A stretch of DNA of 64,000 nt from Tumebacillus avium (GTDB lineage Bacteria; Bacillota; Bacilli; Tumebacillales; Tumebacillaceae): NCBI RefSeq assembly GCF_002162355.1, contig NZ_CP021434.1:2642501-2706500 (forward strand). Direction: 5' to 3'. This document shows positions 20,001 through 27,255 of this stretch, one piece after another (within the stretch, counting starts at the first letter, position 1; each line of letters opens with the position of its first letter). The notes beneath the pieces are model-generated. The model saw only the letters and a program-made list of their open reading frames with translations. It did no database searches and had not been told where the DNA came from. Position numbers and translations under genes: made by a program.

Positions 20001-20841
20001 CGACGTCATCGCAGTCACGGATGACAGCAACAACTATGTCGCACAGTACACGTACGATGCGTGGGGCAACATCGTGGCGCAAAGCGGCTCTTTTGCGGAC
20101 GAGAACCCGTATCGCTACGGCAGTTACCGCTATGATGTCGAGAGCGGACTGTATTACCTGACCGCTCGCTATTACAACCCGCAATACGGCACGTTCCTGT
20201 CGCTCGACCCGCAGGCGGGCGAGATGACCGATCCGCTGACGCACAACGGGTATCTCTATGGCGCGAACAACCCGGTGTCGTTTATCGACCCGGACGGGGA
20301 GTTCTTCTTCCTCGCCGTCTTTGCCATCCCGGCCATTGTTGAAGCGGTGGCGGCGATGATCTATTTCACTGCGCTGACCGCTGCGGTGATCTGGACGGCG
20401 ACCAACCCGGTCAAAGTCCCGACCCTGCACAGCTCGTCGACCGATGCGACCGCATCCGGGTCACAGACGGGAGGCTCCGCGAAAGCCAAGGAGCGCGTCC
20501 AGAACAAGCCGGCCCACGGGCCGAAACCGCTGCCCGGCACGAAGAATCTGCCGCGCGTAGAGGTTCCGACCAAAGGCTGGCAGGATGTTGGCGATATGGA
20601 CACGCATCTGGAGCAGGAAGGCCTGACCCAATCGGGCGAAGTGGAAGAGACCGGCGATATGTTTAAAGAGAAAGTGCTCAACCCGGACGGCACCGTCTGG
20701 GGCGAGATTCACTACAACCAGCCTCATTATGATCCAGAAACGGGCGAACCGACCGGCAAATACTACCCGGATCACATGCAGCGCTACAAGCCAAGCAAAC
20801 CGGGCAGTTTCGGGAAAGGGCATCGCTATTGGAATGACTAA
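14089..20841 (+). CDS. Giant secreted RHS/YD-repeat protein, probable polymorphic toxin or wall-associated protein
   Basis: I place the start at TTG 14089, six bases after GAGGAGG (14076-14082), giving about 2250 aa. An upstream in-frame ATG at 14041 would add a tail before the signal peptide. A signal sequence (LLSFVLIFALIFTLIPSSS) is followed by a DNRLRE-type beta domain (about 280-420), an FnIII-like stretch, and the DUF6531 entry (PGGDINTATGNLILSGEGFS). Many YD repeats come next, then three galactose-binding-like modules (about 1010-1500) and more YD repeats. The RHS core ends in RYYNPQYGTFLSLDP and ANNPVSFIDPDGE. The last 170 residues hold a hydrophobic segment, a linker and a tip I do not recognise (ending KGHRYWND). 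In the family the tip is a toxin released from a YD-repeat shell. The activity here is unknown. Confidence 0.88.
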   Translation: MNPFTSKRYLPLRKLLSFVLIFALIFTLIPSSSTEAAKAAKPKKQELTDQRTETTKLFDNGDGTFSKQIYPTPVHHKKGDQWVDISAKLIGASDANFVTTENTDIGVRFLTQMKKGEYAAFENGPHSLTYSFLGAAGVTAKDVPAVYEDNRIFYKDVLPGIDLRNIALDSSVKEDLILNRYSGVSTFLFHINTQLDAKLADNGEVIFADKNGTAVFTLPKPFMTDSNIDEKSGDAQRSDNVSFQLEKQGNGWLLKLVADPNWLQDSARVYPVYIDPTTAKATQGNDAYVSSQWPTTNYNGDWDSTYGFYGLKTGYYPGAGENFSYVKMLVPTSPDLRNYTIESATLNLYTGHSYSTTATGVWADTVSANWAPETITWNNKPASTALTSTTTVKGQWASFNVTTVIRNMVSNNLTNNYGFKLHTNGNNETYWKKFYAIENQSNKPYLNITYTTKTPSAPTATAYANWTGSESSFLDLKWEPVPGATGYKVWIFNGKDYEAFDVKNVTAWSTHNQDIWPTEAEIAGGRYLLHHDANGAELAKDPRQVYTNSGGSTTWGYYGDSTRYYVRVSAYSSYGESPMSAGTSLTMPERAEDLGHEEFWPYAAVPGGDINTATGNLILSGEGFSLPGLGPDVDMNRTYNSRSPEDGAFGFGWTFPYEMRLSTDASGDVIFKDADGTTHLFKKNTDGSFQRPLGVYLDLVKDAGYSLTNRDQVKFTFDAGGKLTKIQDDNNNALTLAYNAASQLVSLTDATVRVTQITYDAASGNIASVTDPANRVWRYAYDGANLKTVTNPKGYVTEFTYTDNKLTATKAYDPANSADLPTLYAFTYDADGRLTAVQDPGSQMTTIAYDPANQKTTVTNNKGVSAVYTYNVSGNPESEVTDSAGLKLTSTYKYDHNNLTEVKDPNTNQLQTSTGTAQQPNKSFTFDANGNMLTATDVIKGKETYTYNKNNDVVSFTDRKGNKYTNTFDGKNLTSTTNPAKVSEGKLYDASGNGNIVASTEKMGMAENLFANSGLEETVPDLSQNYVKLTGNNNGTIGFETKPALTGSAIKVVSTPVDSGWGYIAATKEIAVQPNTTYLLKGKIKTSNVTNGGAFLNVYQMDANGAGTAGYTDSRATRVSGSTDWVDQQVQVTTSATTTKLRVYLELEHSGILTSGTAWFDTMHLINVTSGTAPANWTKTTLNDNGIVSSTGDAARQGYQAVKLMPKSASSNFGYVAATQDVAVKPNTTYTLSGLIKTDNLTGANAFLNTMQLKADGMATANPYADNRYSQLNGTQDWTERQLSFTTSADAVKVRVFLEVDHSTTATSGAAYFDNLQLEPSAVSTRFNPLQNTSFEGGITDWANYSAGQIDSAESFDGTKSLKFVRSSTTAAYGMVMQRIPLNQTTAAPVTISGMSKAENVNNAVEKGQSKDYSIWIDAGHGDDTYTVGQAMFSLGTHDWQRSAVTLNPNRPIKYLNVYLLFRNNNAGTVWFDNIRVQEGSAITTYGYDAKGNYVTKLTNPSGQVTQSSYDLAGNLAQQTDSGGLTRTFGYDELNRPLTTTIDDANIRLANTYDKQGNVIEKKLTSADGSTVYNKISYSFNAAGQTTSATDPLGNTVAYEYDTTGNLTKILNPTGNTHEQLYDAAGRVTEVKFNGVPYFRHTYDANSNNTKTENLLLGETKTRTYDKANRLTALNGPEGTLSYRYDANDNTTSRTIVNGGKSYALNYTYNNLDQNTLVQDAMTSRTYRFDYDEMGKPRSLINGNGVGTMIAYDDNQQIESLLIGKSGGVSIGQFRYEYDENGNRTKIIDGSGKQVTAYTYDKLNQLTSEIDRVTGNKIEYTYDAVGNRQRKVVTNTAGTVLSTTNYSHNAMNQLTAVNGQPLNYDKIGSLLEDGEKLYTWDASGRLSKLVNKTDGSAAQYFYDEEGRRIRTVKAGVETNYVYKGQQVQYETNAAGAITRYYTYSANGQLLSTTKVEGAVYTTYYYHLNERGDVIAVTDDSNNYVAQYTYDAWGNIVAQSGSFADENPYRYGSYRYDVESGLYYLTARYYNPQYGTFLSLDPQAGEMTDPLTHNGYLYGANNPVSFIDPDGEFFFLAVFAIPAIVEAVAAMIYFTALTAAVIWTATNPVKVPTLHSSSTDATASGSQTGGSAKAKERVQNKPAHGPKPLPGTKNLPRVEVPTKGWQDVGDMDTHLEQEGLTQSGEVEETGDMFKEKVLNPDGTVWGEIHYNQPHYDPETGEPTGKYYPDHMQRYKPSKPGSFGKGHRYWND

Positions 20842-20860
20842 TTGGTAGAGAACGTAATTC

Positions 20861-20894
20861 GGGAACTCCTTGAAGCATTGCTTCAAGGGTTCCC
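20861..20894 (+). other. Strong hairpin between the RHS gene and the next gene
   Basis: GGGAACTCCTTGAAGC (20861-20876) pairs with GCTTCAAGGGTTCCC (20880-20894), leaving one bulged base. There is no T-tract, so it may stabilise or attenuate the RHS message rather than end it. Confidence 0.6.
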
Positions 20895-20923
20895 CCTACA
20901 TAGAGCGGACGGAGGGCGAAACG

Positions 20924-22255
20924 ATGCATGTGCATGAAAGTGCTTCGCGCTTGATGATCGAGCATTTTGATGAGACGACAGAAGGGCAGGCGCTTGATGT
21001 TTATGAGCTGTTCCTGCGCGGGAACAGGATCGTGCTGTTCGGATATTTGGCGCAGAATCGCAGGCAGCCGGATGCGCAAACGCTGTTCACCAGCGAGGCG
21101 TGGCCGGAAGGATTCGAGTTCCTGCGCGGCGGCCCGGTCAGTTGGTTGGCAGCACGGACGCGGGAGGAGATTCGCAGGCTGCTTCATTTTTGCGGCTATC
21201 TGTCCTTTTGCGCAGTCGTGCCTGCAGATGGCAAAAGTCTTGCGGATGCCGTCTATTTTTTGCATGGGTTTGAAACGGTAGACGGGAGCAACCTGCGGAT
21301 CGAAGAGCGAGGGGCAGGGAAGTTGCAAACGGAGATCGTGCCTGCTTTGGAGCGGATGGAAGGTGTCGGGTTTCCTTCCAGGTGGCGAGAACGCTGGCGT
21401 CCGCAGACGATGACGGTGCACACGCGGAAAGTGGCAGACCTTGGCGCAGTGTTGCAGGGGCAGCGGTTGCTTGGCGTGTCGGCAGGGTTGCGAGGGGAGT
21501 TATACGCTGCGGCAGAAGACGGTGCCGGGACTCGGTTGTATCGGATCGAGGGCGGGCAAGTGACCTCTGCTGTTTCCGTGGAGACGGAGGATACTCCGGC
21601 ACACGTGCAGCCTTTTGGCGAAGCGGGCTGGTTGACGGCAACCGGCGGCGCAGAAGCGGAAGACGAGCAAAATGCCCAAGTGTGGGCGGCAGACGGCACG
21701 GAGCGAAGCGCCTTTCATACGGGCGGCGACATCGTGCACCTGCAGTCGGTGGGCGATGAGGTGTGGATCTCCTACAGCGAGGAGGGCGAAATCGACGACG
21801 ATCCGCTTCGTGCGGGCGGCGTCGTGTGTTTTGACGGCGACGGACAGGTGCAGTTCCGCTTCAACGAGATCGCGGCGGAGCAGGGATTTCTGCCTAGCAT
21901 CGAGTGCCTCGTCCTGAACGTGTCCGCGCCGGGAGAAGCATGGATCTATTCCCGACCCGGTTTTGCGCTGGTGCATGTGCAGGGGAATCGGACGGCTCAG
22001 GTTTATCAACATGCACCTTGTTCGAGTCCCGATTTTCCGGCAGCCTATGCGACCGCGTTTGCCGTGCAAGAGGATCAAGTGCTTTTTGTGGGAGAGGGTG
22101 ATGTGTATCTGATCTCGCTGACCACAAACGAAGTGTGGCAAGGCAGTGTCGGGATTCCGTTTGTCGAAGCGTTTGCGAGAGGAACGTACCTTTTTTTGCG
22201 AACGGCTGCGCATGAGATTTATCAACTAACACAAGAAACCCCCATCAATTCCTGA
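20924..22255 (+). CDS. Uncharacterised protein with beta-propeller-like C-terminal part
   Basis: A 443-aa protein from ATG 20924, seven bases after GGAGGG. It has no signal peptide or membrane segment, so it is probably cytoplasmic. Residues 1-150 are helical/mixed (for example ALDVYELFLRGNRIVLFGYL). Residues 160-440 alternate beta-rich blades (LYAAAEDGAGTRLYRIEGG, DEVWISYSEEGEI, GGVVCFDGDGQVQF), suggesting a propeller. I recognise no family. Its place directly after the RHS gene makes it a candidate immunity protein, but it is larger than most immunity proteins and may be unrelated. Confidence 0.6.
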   Translation: MHVHESASRLMIEHFDETTEGQALDVYELFLRGNRIVLFGYLAQNRRQPDAQTLFTSEAWPEGFEFLRGGPVSWLAARTREEIRRLLHFCGYLSFCAVVPADGKSLADAVYFLHGFETVDGSNLRIEERGAGKLQTEIVPALERMEGVGFPSRWRERWRPQTMTVHTRKVADLGAVLQGQRLLGVSAGLRGELYAAAEDGAGTRLYRIEGGQVTSAVSVETEDTPAHVQPFGEAGWLTATGGAEAEDEQNAQVWAADGTERSAFHTGGDIVHLQSVGDEVWISYSEEGEIDDDPLRAGGVVCFDGDGQVQFRFNEIAAEQGFLPSIECLVLNVSAPGEAWIYSRPGFALVHVQGNRTAQVYQHAPCSSPDFPAAYATAFAVQEDQVLFVGEGDVYLISLTTNEVWQGSVGIPFVEAFARGTYLFLRTAAHEIYQLTQETPINS

Positions 22256-22265
22256 TGGGGGTTTC
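22235..22265. terminator. Bidirectional terminator between convergent genes
   Basis: A perfect 13-bp stem, GAAACCCCCATCA with TGATGGGGGTTTC (22235-22247, 22253-22265), lies between the plus-strand gene end at 22255 and the minus-strand queC end at 22280. Confidence 0.88.
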
Positions 22266-22279
22266 CTGTTTTGGACTTC

Positions 22280-22978
22280 CTATTTCGCATCCCAATCCAC
22301 ATCAACCGCATACGGAATCGGGTCTTTCACGCCCGCTTCCTTAAACCCGCGGATACGCAGCGTGCACGACTCGCACTCGCCGCAAGATGGGTCGGTGCCG
22401 AAGTAACAGGAGTGGCTCAAATGCAGCGGAGCGCCTAACTCAGTACCGAGTTTAACAATCCCCGCCTTGGACAGCATTTGCAGCGGGGTCTCGATCTTGA
22501 TCGGGTGCCCCGTCACGCCTGCCGCTGTGCCTTTGTTGATCACTTCCTGGAAGGCCGCAATAAAGTCGGCACGGCAGTCCGGGTAGCCGGAGTAGTCGAG
22601 TGCATTTACGCCGATATACATCGCTTCTGCACCGATCGCTTCCGAGTAGGACAAGGCGATCGAGAGGAAGATGATGTTTCTCGCCGGGACATATGTCACC
22701 GGAATATCCGTCTCTTCGCCTGTTCGATGCTTCGGAATCTCTTTATCCGCATCGGTCAAGGCCGAACCGCGAATCAGCCCTTTGAGGTCGGCGATAAAGT
22801 GGCGATCTGACACGCCGTAGAACTCGGCAACCTTCTTCGCCGACTCCAGCTCAATCGCCGCTTTCTGCCCGTAGTGGAACGACAACGGGTACAGCTCATA
22901 CCCGGCCGCCTTCGCCGCCGCCATGCAGGTGGTGGAGTCGAGGCCGCCGGAGAGGATGATGACCGCTTTTTTGCTCAT
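22280..22978 (-). CDS. queC: 7-cyano-7-deazaguanine synthase QueC
   Basis: QueC converts 7-carboxy-7-deazaguanine to preQ0 with ATP and ammonia, on the path to queuosine in tRNA. The 232-aa product starts at ATG 22976-22978 behind GAGGAG. The N-terminal PP-loop is AVIILSGGLDSTTCMAAA (about residues 5-22). The zinc-binding cysteines lie in the C-terminal SCYFGTDPSCGECESCTLR. It is the last gene of the minus-strand queD-queE-queC operon, four bases after queE. Confidence 0.96.
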   Translation of the reverse strand: MSKKAVIILSGGLDSTTCMAAAKAAGYELYPLSFHYGQKAAIELESAKKVAEFYGVSDRHFIADLKGLIRGSALTDADKEIPKHRTGEETDIPVTYVPARNIIFLSIALSYSEAIGAEAMYIGVNALDYSGYPDCRADFIAAFQEVINKGTAAGVTGHPIKIETPLQMLSKAGIVKLGTELGAPLHLSHSCYFGTDPSCGECESCTLRIRGFKEAGVKDPIPYAVDVDWDAK

Positions 22979-22982
22979 CGCA

Positions 22983-23639
22983 TTACACTCCTCGCTTGTC
23001 TGGGTCCCAGACGATCTTGTGCAGCTGCACTTGGAAGCGCGCATCGAGCTCGTCTTCCAGGATCCAGTTGACGAGATCCTCCAGCTCGATTTCGCGGAAT
23101 ACCGGGGAGAAGATCAGCTGGTAGCCGTCTTTCGGATGAATCCCCTGCTCGCGGATCAGCGCGGTGCACCACTCATAGTCTGCACGGCTGCCCACGACAA
23201 ATTTCACCTCGTCGCGCTCGGCCACGATGTGCTGCAGATTCGGCAGGTGCATCTTTTCACTCATCCCGGAGGACGGGACTTTCATATCGACGATAAAACG
23301 CTGCTTGGCATGCAGTTGGAACTTGGAGACGTCAATTGAGCCGTCCGTCTCAATCGACACTTCATAGCTTTCTTCAGCCAGCAGGTCCAGCAGGCGCTGC
23401 ATCTCGGCGCGGGGCTGGATCAGCGGTTCGCCGCCGGTCAGACAGACGCGCTTGCATTTCAAGGCGCGGATCTTGTCCATCACTTCGTCCGGGGTGATGA
23501 TGTCGCCTTCGAAGTAGGAATATTTCGTGTCGCAGTACGTGCAGCGCAGGTTGCAGCCGGTAAAGCGCACAAAGATCGTCGGCAGGCCTGCCGACGATGT
23601 TTCACCTTGAATGGAAAGGAACAGTTCATTCAGCCGCAT
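22983..23639 (-). CDS. queE: 7-carboxy-7-deazaguanine synthase QueE
   Basis: A radical-SAM enzyme that ring-contracts 6-carboxytetrahydropterin to 7-carboxy-7-deazaguanine. The product has 218 aa. The N-terminal LFLSIQGETSSAGLPTIFVR is typical of QueE, and the radical-SAM cluster is CNLRCTYC near residues 29-36 (C-x3-C-x2-C). The SAM-binding GGEP follows near 69-72. Its start overlaps the end of queD by 14 bases, which fits translational coupling. Confidence 0.96.
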   Translation of the reverse strand: MRLNELFLSIQGETSSAGLPTIFVRFTGCNLRCTYCDTKYSYFEGDIITPDEVMDKIRALKCKRVCLTGGEPLIQPRAEMQRLLDLLAEESYEVSIETDGSIDVSKFQLHAKQRFIVDMKVPSSGMSEKMHLPNLQHIVAERDEVKFVVGSRADYEWCTALIREQGIHPKDGYQLIFSPVFREIELEDLVNWILEDELDARFQVQLHKIVWDPDKRGV

Positions 23640-24045
23640 CGTAATCCTCCCGGGTCAGTTCCGCATATGCGGTCGGCGTTTCCCACAAGCGCAGGCGCAT
23701 CAGGCGGCACGGGGTGTCGTCGACAATCTTGCCCAAAAACGTGTCGATGATTTCGAAAAAGTGGAAGACCATGTTTTCGGCCGTCGTGTTGAACTCCATC
23801 AGGTCGTTCAGGAAACGGTGATCGTAAACGCCGATGATCTGCTCGTTGACGATCTTCTTGATGTCGCCAAAGTCGACGACGATGCCGCGATGGTCGGTGC
23901 GGCCTTTGATGGTGACTTCCAATTTATAAGTATGGCCGTGCAGGTTCGCGCACTTGCCAATATAATCATCCAAACGATGTGCCGAGTCGAACGTAAAGAT
24001 CTTAGTCACAGACACTTCTCGGTTGTGATAAGGTTGTTTCGTCAT
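23626..24045 (-). CDS. queD: 6-carboxy-5,6,7,8-tetrahydropterin synthase QueD
   Basis: QueD converts 7,8-dihydroneopterin triphosphate to 6-carboxytetrahydropterin, the first dedicated step to queuosine. The 139-aa product has the zinc ligands of the pterin synthase fold: FDSAHRLD near residue 22 and NLHGHTYKLEV near 34-44. The DHRFLN segment is also present. It is the first gene of queDEC. I saw no preQ1 riboswitch in the roughly 130 bases upstream. Confidence 0.95.
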   Translation of the reverse strand: MTKQPYHNREVSVTKIFTFDSAHRLDDYIGKCANLHGHTYKLEVTIKGRTDHRGIVVDFGDIKKIVNEQIIGVYDHRFLNDLMEFNTTAENMVFHFFEIIDTFLGKIVDDTPCRLMRLRLWETPTAYAELTREDYDAAE

Positions 24046-24268
24046 CGGGATATTCGTCTCCTCAGTCTAAATTAGATTCAACAACCACTATAACAAATAG
24101 CAGGCGGGTTCGTCACTGGAAAATCAGCTGTATCTGTAGTCTGCCTGAAACTTGTGGTTCTGAGCCGCGATTTTGATTCTTATACTAAACAGTACGGCAG
24201 AAGGATTGCATTCTCTGGCGATTTTGGTTCACAATAACGTAGGTAAGATTGAAAGTGGAGGGGAACCG
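24046..24268. other. Divergent intergenic region between queD and the recombinase-like gene
   Basis: Nothing definite is visible. A TATAGT on the minus strand near 24100 could be the -10 element of queDEC, but no clear -35 accompanies it. The motif order of a preQ1 aptamer is not present. Confidence 0.4.
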
Positions 24269-25138
24269 ATGGCAGGTACTGCTGAACACGAAGCACAGAT
24301 CCAGGCGTTCGGAAACTACCTGGAAGAGAAGAAAAAGTCGCCAGGAACGGTGCAAGGGGTAATGCTCGATCTGGGACAGTTTGCCGATTTCATGGCCAAA
24401 CGCGACAAGGCATTTGGGGAGCTCACCGAAGAGGATGTCAACGACTTCGGCAGCGAACTGCGGGACGGCGGCAAATCGGAGAAACTGATTCACCGCAAGT
24501 TCAAGGCGATCAAATCTTTTTACAAGTTCCTCGAAAACCAAGGACAGTCAGGCGATATGGATGTGACGATTTCGGAAAGCAAGTCGTACATCCTGTCTTT
24601 GCCGCGTCCGCTGACGATCGATGAGATGAAGCGGTTTATCATCGCCTGCGGCGACATCAAGCGCCGGGCGATCTTCACCACGATGTACGAAACCGGGCTG
24701 CGTCCGGACGAACTCGCCCGCCTGCAGCAGGACGACATCAACTGGGATGACCTGTTTTTGGTCGTCAAAAACAAAGAAGGGGAGCGCGACCGGCTGGTCT
24801 TTTTCTCCCGCAAGCTGAAAGATATGCTGAAAAAATACATCCGGGCCAGCAAGAGCAAGCTGCCCAACGTCTTTGTTGACGAAAAAGGCCCGATCCGCCA
24901 GGCGAAACTGCAGGTTTTGTTTGTCGAGACGGCCAAAGACGCCAAGATCGAAGGGCACATCGCCCTGCAGTCGCTGCGCCGCTCCTTGGCGGCACACATG
25001 ATCGAGCAGGGGATCGACATCGGCCATGTGGCGCAGATCCTCGGCCTGAAAAACACGAATTCGCTCGACGTGCTGGTGCCGGCCGGCGGAGTGCGGGCCA
25101 ACGACTATCAGAAGTTCATCAGCGCGTTAGATCTGTAA
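24269..25138 (+). CDS. Tyrosine-recombinase-fold protein with missing catalytic residues
   Basis: A 289-aa protein with the two domains of XerC/XerD-type recombinases: an N-terminal SAM-like core-binding domain (residues 1-95) and a C-terminal catalytic fold. The start is ATG 24269 after GGAGGGG; an upstream in-frame start has no ribosome site. The first catalytic Arg is present (R145 in YETGLRPDEL), and so are a Lys in KNKEGERDR and the second Arg (R237). However, Q234 stands where the H of HxxR belongs, L260 where the second His belongs, and L269 at the Tyr nucleophile position. Strand exchange is therefore unlikely. It may be a DNA-binding or regulatory relative. It is a single gene with its own terminator. 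Confidence 0.8.
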   Translation: MAGTAEHEAQIQAFGNYLEEKKKSPGTVQGVMLDLGQFADFMAKRDKAFGELTEEDVNDFGSELRDGGKSEKLIHRKFKAIKSFYKFLENQGQSGDMDVTISESKSYILSLPRPLTIDEMKRFIIACGDIKRRAIFTTMYETGLRPDELARLQQDDINWDDLFLVVKNKEGERDRLVFFSRKLKDMLKKYIRASKSKLPNVFVDEKGPIRQAKLQVLFVETAKDAKIEGHIALQSLRRSLAAHMIEQGIDIGHVAQILGLKNTNSLDVLVPAGGVRANDYQKFISALDL

Positions 25139-25166
25139 CCCATAGATGTCATCAAAATGTAATGCA

Positions 25167-25197
25167 AAGTCCGTCATCCTGACGGGCTTATTTTTTT
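25167..25197 (+). terminator. Terminator after the recombinase-like gene
   Basis: AAGTCCGTCA, loop TCC, TGACGGGCTT, then ATTTTTTT. Confidence 0.85.
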
Positions 25198-25325
25198 GGT
25201 GCTTTTCGAATATTTATAGTAATTTAGTCACAATTTCCAATGTAACTTTTTTGGACGCGTCGCGTCTAATATTCATAGAGAGAGAAGGATGCTAGACTAG
25301 AAGAGTAGAGAAAGGTGTGGTTAGA

Positions 25326-25619
25326 GTGTCTTTGGAAGTTTTTCAGTGGGTGACCTGCAGCGCATACATCTTTTTTGCACTCATGATCCTCGTTCGTTTC
25401 ACCTTTTACAAAAAAAGCTTCGACGCACGCGGCGCCGTCTATTTCTGGGGCAGCCTGTTGTTTCTGTCGCTGGTCGTGTCCGACCTGACGTCCAACCTGT
25501 TTTACCAGACTGAACTGCACGTCTGGCAGAACCTGCTCTTCGCCGCACTGACCGTGTGGACGATGTTTAAGGCTGTGAAGAACCGCCGCTTGGTTGGCGG
25601 GATGGCTGTCGAGTCATAA
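25326..25619 (+). CDS. Small predicted membrane protein
   Basis: A 97-aa protein from GTG 25326, ten bases after AAAGG. The alternative GTG at 25317 is too close to that site. Two to three hydrophobic segments are visible (VTCSAYIFFALMILVRFTF, WGSLLFLSLVVSDLTSNLF, LLFAALTVWTMFKAV) with a basic C-terminus (KNRRLVGG). It is unrecognised and monocistronic, with its own terminator. Confidence 0.65.
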   Translation: MSLEVFQWVTCSAYIFFALMILVRFTFYKKSFDARGAVYFWGSLLFLSLVVSDLTSNLFYQTELHVWQNLLFAALTVWTMFKAVKNRRLVGGMAVES

Positions 25620-25635
25620 GAAACGAGTCATAATA

Positions 25636-25668
25636 AAAAGGGAGTGGCCCCAGGCCGCTCCCTTTCTG
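25636..25668. terminator. Bidirectional terminator between small membrane gene and tcdA
   Basis: AAAGGGAGTGGCC pairs with GGCCGCTCCCTTT across a three-base loop, between two convergent genes. Confidence 0.82.
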
Positions 25669-25670
25669 TT

Positions 25671-26432
25671 TTACATCTTGTATTCGATGCCCACCATATC
25701 GCGCACGACGACCGAAGCCAGAATCAGGCCGGCCACCGACGGGACGAAGGAGATCGACGCGGGCGGATTTTTCGCTTTGCGCGGCGCTTCGCCTTCTTTG
25801 ACATGTTCGGGGACGATCGCTTCGGTAACATCGATGCGGGGCTTGGCCGGCTGTTCGAGCGAGCAGACGACTTTGACGCCTTTGTAGATGCCGTGGTCTT
25901 TCAGCTTGCGGCGGATGATCTTGGCGATCGGGTCGACTTTGGTCTTGGAGATGTCCATGACGCGGAACATCGTCGGGTCGACTTTGTTCGCTGCGCCCAT
26001 CGACGCGACGATCGGAATGCCGCGCTTGTGGCACTCGACGATCAGCAGGATTTTCGCCGAGATCGTGTCGATCGCGTCAACGACGAAGTCGGGGTTGTAT
26101 TTGAAGATCTCGTCTTTCGTTTCTTCCAAATAGAACATGCGCAGCGGAATCACTTCGATGTCCGGCGCGATCTCATGCACGCGCTTCATCATCACGTCGA
26201 CTTTTTCCTGACCGATGGTCGAAGTCAGCGCCGGAATCTGGCGGTTGATGTTGGTGACGTCCACTTCGTCTTTGTCGACCAGCACGAGGCGTCCGACGCC
26301 TGCGCGGGCCAATGCTTCAACGGTGAACGATCCGACGCCGCCCATCCCGAGTACAACGACGGTGCTGCCTTGCAGTTTTTCAACGCCCTCAGGGCCGATG
26401 ACAAGTTCAGTTCGAGAATGCCGAGTAAGCAT
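25671..26432 (-). CDS. tcdA: tRNA threonylcarbamoyladenosine dehydratase TcdA (ThiF/E1 fold)
   Basis: TcdA uses ATP to cyclise the t6A base at position 37 of ANN-decoding tRNAs. The 253-aa product starts at ATG 26430-26432, behind AAAGGAG; upstream in-frame codons are not supported. The nucleotide-binding motif VVVLGMGGVGSFTVEALARA is near residues 25-44. The adenylation site is DKDEVDVTNINRQI near 53-66. The DAIDTISAKI segment and the family's C-terminal SISFVPSVAGLILASVVVRD are both present. Monocistronic. A generic ThiF/MoeB relative is less likely because of the C-terminal pattern. Confidence 0.9.
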   Translation of the reverse strand: MLTRHSRTELVIGPEGVEKLQGSTVVVLGMGGVGSFTVEALARAGVGRLVLVDKDEVDVTNINRQIPALTSTIGQEKVDVMMKRVHEIAPDIEVIPLRMFYLEETKDEIFKYNPDFVVDAIDTISAKILLIVECHKRGIPIVASMGAANKVDPTMFRVMDISKTKVDPIAKIIRRKLKDHGIYKGVKVVCSLEQPAKPRIDVTEAIVPEHVKEGEAPRKAKNPPASISFVPSVAGLILASVVVRDMVGIEYKM

Positions 26433-26665
26433 AATCACAGAAACTCCTTTAGGTTGTATTATCCAAGTTAGAATCCCCCGAAATAATAACATAATTCCAT
26501 CGGAAATGGTACAAATGGTACAAATGCGCATCTGACAATCGAATTGCATTTCTGACAAATGATATTTATTTTTCCTGTTTATATTTATTTTATTTAGCAG
26601 AAGGAAATCTGCACCATGAGTGGAATATTTTTCAGTGTAAAAGTAGATATTTCGGAGGGATAAGG
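26433..26665. other. Divergent A+T-rich intergenic region
   Basis: It holds a short direct repeat (ATGGTACAA twice, around 26505-26524) and a small hairpin GCAGA...TCTGC (26598-26612). Neither can be assigned a role. No gene was seen. Confidence 0.4.
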
Positions 26666-27244
26666 GTGAATAAATTTACGAAACTGATGTGTGCAACGGC
26701 GACCGTTCTGTTTTTGGCCGGCTGCAGCGTTCCGACCGCGACAACAACTCCGGCAACTGATCAGAACGATGCTCCGGCCACCGCTGCTGCCGATCAGGAA
26801 AAACCGGCTGCGGTAGAGTGGAACAAAAAAGAGATTGATGTGGTGGACAACGGGAATATCCCGGTTGCTGTCGATGTGTTAAAAGGAGCGGGCGACATCA
26901 AGGCGCAAGCAACCACACCTGCGGCAGGAGAGGTATTTAAAGCGCCGTGGAACCATTATGGCAAAGTCGTAAAACTTACCGGGGCGGTTGCGATCGTTCA
27001 GGAATATCCGCCGGAAAGCGATATTGCAGCCGCGTTGGAAAGCGACAGCGTGAGCGAAATGGTCCTCATTGCCGAAGACGGCACCCTTATTGATTTCATC
27101 GCATCCACTTCGAGCGGCGACGTACAGGTTGGAAGCACCGTTGCTGTATACGGCTATCCGGTTGGACATGTGACAGTTGATAATAAATTAGGCGGTCAGA
27201 CGGAACAGTTGGCGATCGTCGGAAACGCGTTTGATATCCAATAA
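26666..27244 (+). CDS. Secreted lipoprotein with OB-fold-like domain
   Basis: A 192-aa product from GTG 26666, after GGAGGG. The lipobox is VLFLAGC (Cys about residue 20), followed by a Thr/Ala-rich linker. The second half is rich in beta strands (KVVKLTGAVAIVQEYPPE, EMVLIAEDGTLIDFIAS, VGSTVAVYGYPVGHVTV) and resembles the tRNA_anti-like OB folds found in exported proteins of Bacilli. The role is unknown. It has its own promoter region and terminator. Confidence 0.75.
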   Translation: MNKFTKLMCATATVLFLAGCSVPTATTTPATDQNDAPATAAADQEKPAAVEWNKKEIDVVDNGNIPVAVDVLKGAGDIKAQATTPAAGEVFKAPWNHYGKVVKLTGAVAIVQEYPPESDIAAALESDSVSEMVLIAEDGTLIDFIASTSSGDVQVGSTVAVYGYPVGHVTVDNKLGGQTEQLAIVGNAFDIQ

Positions 27245-27255
27245 GAGATCGAAGA

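Noticed and set aside
14485-20430. Very long open frames on the minus strand (about 1305 and 671 codons) opposite the RHS gene
   Set aside because: They are Arg/Val-rich mirror frames caused by the G+C-rich, repetitive codon use of the RHS gene; no ribosome site or family pattern.
24046-24180. preQ1 riboswitch ahead of queDEC
   Set aside because: Neither the short pseudoknot motif of class I nor a class II pattern could be seen on the minus strand.
24269-25138. An integrase marking a mobile element and att sites
   Set aside because: Three catalytic positions are substituted, no tRNA or flanking repeat was found, and neighbours are ordinary chromosomal genes.
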